The notes under the pieces are model-generated. The model was not told the origin of the DNA. It saw nothing but the letters and a program-made list of their open reading frames with translations, and did not search any database. A DNA stretch of 64,000 nucleotides from Bacillus horti. Its GTDB lineage: Bacteria > Bacillota > Bacilli > Caldalkalibacillales > JCM-10596. The position numbers and the translations under genes are program-made. Numbering within the stretch: position 1 is the first letter of the stretch; each line of letters begins with the position of its first letter. Positions 61,299 to 64,000 of the stretch are shown piece after piece. The stretch covers positions 1 through 64,000 of the forward strand of contig NZ_JAUSTY010000006.1 in assembly GCF_030813115.1 (NCBI RefSeq), in the 5' to 3' direction.

Positions 61299-63032
61299 TT
61301 ATTCACCCTTCTTTCTGTCTAAGTAAGCAAAGATTCTTTTACCTACAAAGTCTAAAGTAGTAATGATTGCTAGTATGATCGCTCCACTTACAATCGTAGC
61401 GGCCGTTGAGTAGCCGTAATTGAACTGTTCAAAGGATTTATCTATAGTAACTGGCAGTAAGTAATAATTAGGGGGATAAAGCATTTTGGCAATAGCTAAG
61501 TCATAGATGCTTGTACCAAACGCTGCAAGTACAGCAATCAGCAATGAATTTTTGGCCAGTGGTAAAATAATTGTGCTCATTTGTTGCAGCTTACCTGAGC
61601 CCTGTATAGCAGAAGCATAAACCATATTTTTAGGGATTTTTGCAAAGGCTCCACTTTGCAAACGAACAGCAAAGGGGATGGCTCCAGCAATAGCAGCAAG
61701 AATGACAATCCATACCGTACCGTAAAGATTTAAATGAATCGCTTCAAGCCATTTTTGATTCCAAATAAAAATGTAACCAATCCCTAATACAACACCTGGA
61801 ACAACTAATGAGATGAGAGAAACGGATTGAATAACACCTTTTAGCTTAAAGGAAGTGAAGAATAGAACATACGATACAAAAAAACCAATCACAATACTAA
61901 TAAAAGCCGCAAATCCAGCAATCATAAGTGAGTTTGTTAAACTTTCCAAAAATCTTTCGTCCTGAAGAATTTGTACATAATGATGAATGGTGAAGTTATT
62001 TAAAGCGATCCCTGATCCAAGGCTCTGCATAATGGATACAAAAAAGCTGGAGCCTATTGGAATACCAATCACAATGGCTATAAAAGACAAATTTCCGATA
62101 GTAAGAAGTGGACTGTATTTTGTTTCTTTTGCCTGAAACTTTACAGCCTGTGAATTTAGAAAATCAAATCTAGCCTTCTTCATCACAAAAAATAAGAACA
62201 ATAGAGCTAGGATAAGAATTAAAACAAGATAAAAGGATAAAACTCCTGCCTGATCAAACCTAGTTGGCGAGGTATAAATCGCTGTATAAATCGAGTATGG
62301 CAGGGTAGGGAAGCGGTATACAGTTGCTAACGCTGAAGGCAAGCCAAAGTCACCAATTGTATCCATAAACACCAAAGCCCAGCCTGCTAAGAAAGCAGGG
62401 TATAGCATAGGGATATGAATAGTACGCCAAAGGGTAAATGGATGAGCACCGCATAGCCTTGCCGCATCCTCATATTTAGAAACGTTCCATTCAAGTGCAG
62501 CTGCAACGGCCAAATAAGCTAGTGAAAATTTGCTCAGAGTCATAATTAGGATTAAGCCCGAAGGACGAAAAATAACGGTATTGACCCAATCCCAGCCTAA
62601 TGCTTGACTAGCTATCCCAGCTGATCCGGCAAATAGAATCCAGCCTTGAGCTAAGATAAAGGAGGGAGTAATTAAAAGCAGCCAAACAGCTAGGCCTAGA
62701 AGCTTTGCCGTTTTAAAGGACCAGCGAGTACGAACAAGGGCTAATGTTCCTCCGAGAATTGTTCCACAAAGCCCTGTTCCTGCTGCTAAGATCAATGAAT
62801 TTTTTAAGGAATGACTCCATAATGGGCGGTTAAAGATGTCGAGTAGCTGAGAAAATCCTGAGTACACTCTATGCCCAAAGAAGAAGCCAGGAAATACAAT
62901 TTGAAGTAAGACGGATAATAAGGGCAAAAGAATCAAGATAAAAAGGATAAGGGTCATCCCCACACCCAAAAAGTTAACTTGGGAGGGGAATGCACCTTTC
63001 ATTGAGAGTGTTCCTTTTGTTTTTAAACGCAT
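61299..63032 (-). CDS. ABC transporter permease, fused two-module FbpB type
   Basis: 577 residues with about twelve membrane helices: two BPD_transp modules in one chain. The first EAA loop reads AARLCGAHPFTLWRTIHIPM near 190 and the second ASAIQGSGKLQQMSTIILPL near 470. Fused permeases of this size are typical of the Fe(III), thiamine and 2-aminoethylphosphonate ABC importers. Its stop abuts the ATPase start, so the genes are coupled. Substrate not determined. Confidence 0.9.
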   Translation of the reverse strand: MRLKTKGTLSMKGAFPSQVNFLGVGMTLILFILILLPLLSVLLQIVFPGFFFGHRVYSGFSQLLDIFNRPLWSHSLKNSLILAAGTGLCGTILGGTLALVRTRWSFKTAKLLGLAVWLLLITPSFILAQGWILFAGSAGIASQALGWDWVNTVIFRPSGLILIMTLSKFSLAYLAVAAALEWNVSKYEDAARLCGAHPFTLWRTIHIPMLYPAFLAGWALVFMDTIGDFGLPSALATVYRFPTLPYSIYTAIYTSPTRFDQAGVLSFYLVLILILALLFLFFVMKKARFDFLNSQAVKFQAKETKYSPLLTIGNLSFIAIVIGIPIGSSFFVSIMQSLGSGIALNNFTIHHYVQILQDERFLESLTNSLMIAGFAAFISIVIGFFVSYVLFFTSFKLKGVIQSVSLISLVVPGVVLGIGYIFIWNQKWLEAIHLNLYGTVWIVILAAIAGAIPFAVRLQSGAFAKIPKNMVYASAIQGSGKLQQMSTIILPLAKNSLLIAVLAAFGTSIYDLAIAKMLYPPNYYLLPVTIDKSFEQFNYGYSTAATIVSGAIILAIITTLDFVGKRIFAYLDRKKGE

Positions 63033-63059
63033 AATTAAAGGTCCTTTCTAATCTCTAAT

Positions 63060-64000
63060 CTATTGGACAGCTCGATCAGCAAACCATTGCTTAATATAGG
63101 ATTCATATTCAGATGCCCATTTAACATCTGGCAGGGCGAGAACAGGGTCCTTTTCTCTGGCAGGGTTAGGTGAAACATCTTTTACGAATGGGGTAAAGTA
63201 GCCTTCTGTATCATCAAGAGCTGTGAGCTGGTTTTGTGTTTCTGGATCTAATAGAAACTCAATAAAAGCTTTGGCTACCTCTACATTTTCAGTGTGTTTG
63301 CCAATCGCAGCTACACGGACAGATCCAGGAGAACCTTCTTCAGGCCAGATCATTTCGATAGGCTCACCAGCTTGCATTAAGGCGTAACCGTTATGCTCCT
63401 GTAAGGCAGCTGCGGCAACTTCTCCCGTAGCTACTGCGTTTCCTACTGGACCGTTTTTAGGGAATACATGCAGGTTTTTCTGACTGAATAATTGGTCAAA
63501 CATTTCTTCAGCCGGCTCCATTCCAAGATCATAGAAAAACCATGAAACGACTGGATAAGCTGGTGCAGCTATTCCTGGATCAGCCATAGCTATGGGTTGG
63601 TCTAAGCTGAAAAACTCTTCCCATGTTTGTGGTGCATCAGAAGGGTCTATGAGATTAGTGTTATAAGCAATGGTAGCTGCAGCATGAACACCTGTAGGGA
63701 AATAAGCGTTGTTTGGGTGAAGTAGCTCTTTTCCTTGCTCATTTAGATTCTCTAAATTACTCGGCTCCCAATCCTTTAAGAAGAAGCCTCTTTCTGCTAA
63801 GCCATACAATGAGGCATGTCCATCTAGCCAAATCACATCCCATTGTGGGTTACCTTGTTCCGCTTCAACTCGAGATAGCACCTCACCGCCACCTCCATGA
63901 ACGACCTCTACTTCATAGCCAGTCGCTTCTTTAAACATATCTCCAATGACATCAACAAAGTCATTAGCGTAAAGCACGATTGGTTTATTCTGTGCAGGTG
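63060..64000 (-). CDS. ABC transporter substrate-binding protein (AfuA/FutA-like), partial
   Basis: The frame is open to the right edge (PAQNKPIVLYANDFVDVIGD), so the signal peptide and start lie outside. The visible part is a type II binding fold: MFKEATGYEVEVVHGGGGEV, WDVIWLDGHASLYGLAERGF, VGNAVATGEVAAAALQEHNG. It resembles AfuA/PotD-like receptors of the iron(III), 2-aminoethylphosphonate and thiamine group. No Tyr-rich iron site can be defined. Twenty-seven bases separate it from the permease gene. The metallophosphoesterase gene downstream is compatible with a phosphorus-compound substrate, but this is weak inference. Confidence 0.82.
   Translation of the reverse strand, partial: PAQNKPIVLYANDFVDVIGDMFKEATGYEVEVVHGGGGEVLSRVEAEQGNPQWDVIWLDGHASLYGLAERGFFLKDWEPSNLENLNEQGKELLHPNNAYFPTGVHAAATIAYNTNLIDPSDAPQTWEEFFSLDQPIAMADPGIAAPAYPVVSWFFYDLGMEPAEEMFDQLFSQKNLHVFPKNGPVGNAVATGEVAAAALQEHNGYALMQAGEPIEMIWPEEGSPGSVRVAAIGKHTENVEVAKAFIEFLLDPETQNQLTALDDTEGYFTPFVKDVSPNPAREKDPVLALPDVKWASEYESYIKQWFADRAVQ

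Overview
The window looks like the chromosome of a low-GC, aerobic, endospore-forming Bacillota of the order Bacillales. Evidence: strong AGGAGG-type ribosome binding sites with frequent GTG and TTG starts, many spore proteins (CotS-type kinase, SpoVIF, YuzF/DUF2642, YjcZ, a GerPF-like protein, a LysM-M14 endopeptidase), a Bacillus-type Fur box, and close relatives of Bacillus subtilis BmrC/BmrD, YfmM and TcyABC. I see no rRNA, tRNA, CRISPR array, prophage or insertion sequence. The family cannot be fixed from the sequence alone.

Layout. 0.2-4.9 kb: a histidine phosphatase, two small membrane proteins, a YtrA-type GntR/ABC operon, and an orphan siderophore-binding lipoprotein behind a perfect Fur box. 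5-7.6 kb: a rifamycin phosphotransferase gene (rph) broken by one frameshift. 7.8-12 kb: a B12-binding radical SAM enzyme and a divergent spore-coat pair (CotS-like kinase, glycosyltransferase). 12-17.2 kb: Nudix, peptide deformylase, CoA-binding protein, type 2 isopentenyl-diphosphate isomerase, CapA, HesB-like protein. 17.2-21.8 kb: a heterodimeric drug ABC exporter (bmrCD) preceded by a leader peptide and tandem terminators. 21.8-25.4 kb: a spore gene cluster. 25.6-32.6 kb: endonuclease IV, a repeat-rich gap, GDSL hydrolase, second CapA, an ECF41 sigma factor with its AhpD-like partner, a lipoprotein and GDPD. 33-38.2 kb: Cys-rich pentapeptide protein, LysM-M14 peptidase, a tetracycline-type ribosomal protection protein with an overlapping leader ORF, a DinB-fold protein. 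38.3-42.4 kb: an Lrp / ECF sigma / BtrH-GyrI gene string divergent from an Old Yellow Enzyme. 42.5-48 kb: PQQ-type dehydrogenase, SH3 protein, nuclease-helicase, DinB and ArsR. 48.1-53.5 kb: a cohesin-SLH surface protein and a 1317-residue subtilase ending in a dockerin. 53.9-64 kb: thiol peroxidase, an amino-acid (probably cystine) ABC operon, an ABC-F protein, a metallophosphatase and an AfuA/Fbp-type ABC operon that runs off the right edge.

The most notable system is the cohesin-SLH / dockerin-subtilase pair. Its domains predict a secreted protease tethered to the S-layer by cellulosome-style contacts, outside the usual plant-polysaccharide setting. Three loci for antibiotics that act on the ribosome or RNA polymerase (rph, bmrCD, tet-type RPP) also stand out, because two of them have upstream leader ORFs suited to ribosome-sensing control. 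Two ECF sigma factors without a visible anti-sigma factor, each next to a likely ligand-binding or redox partner, are further regulatory candidates.
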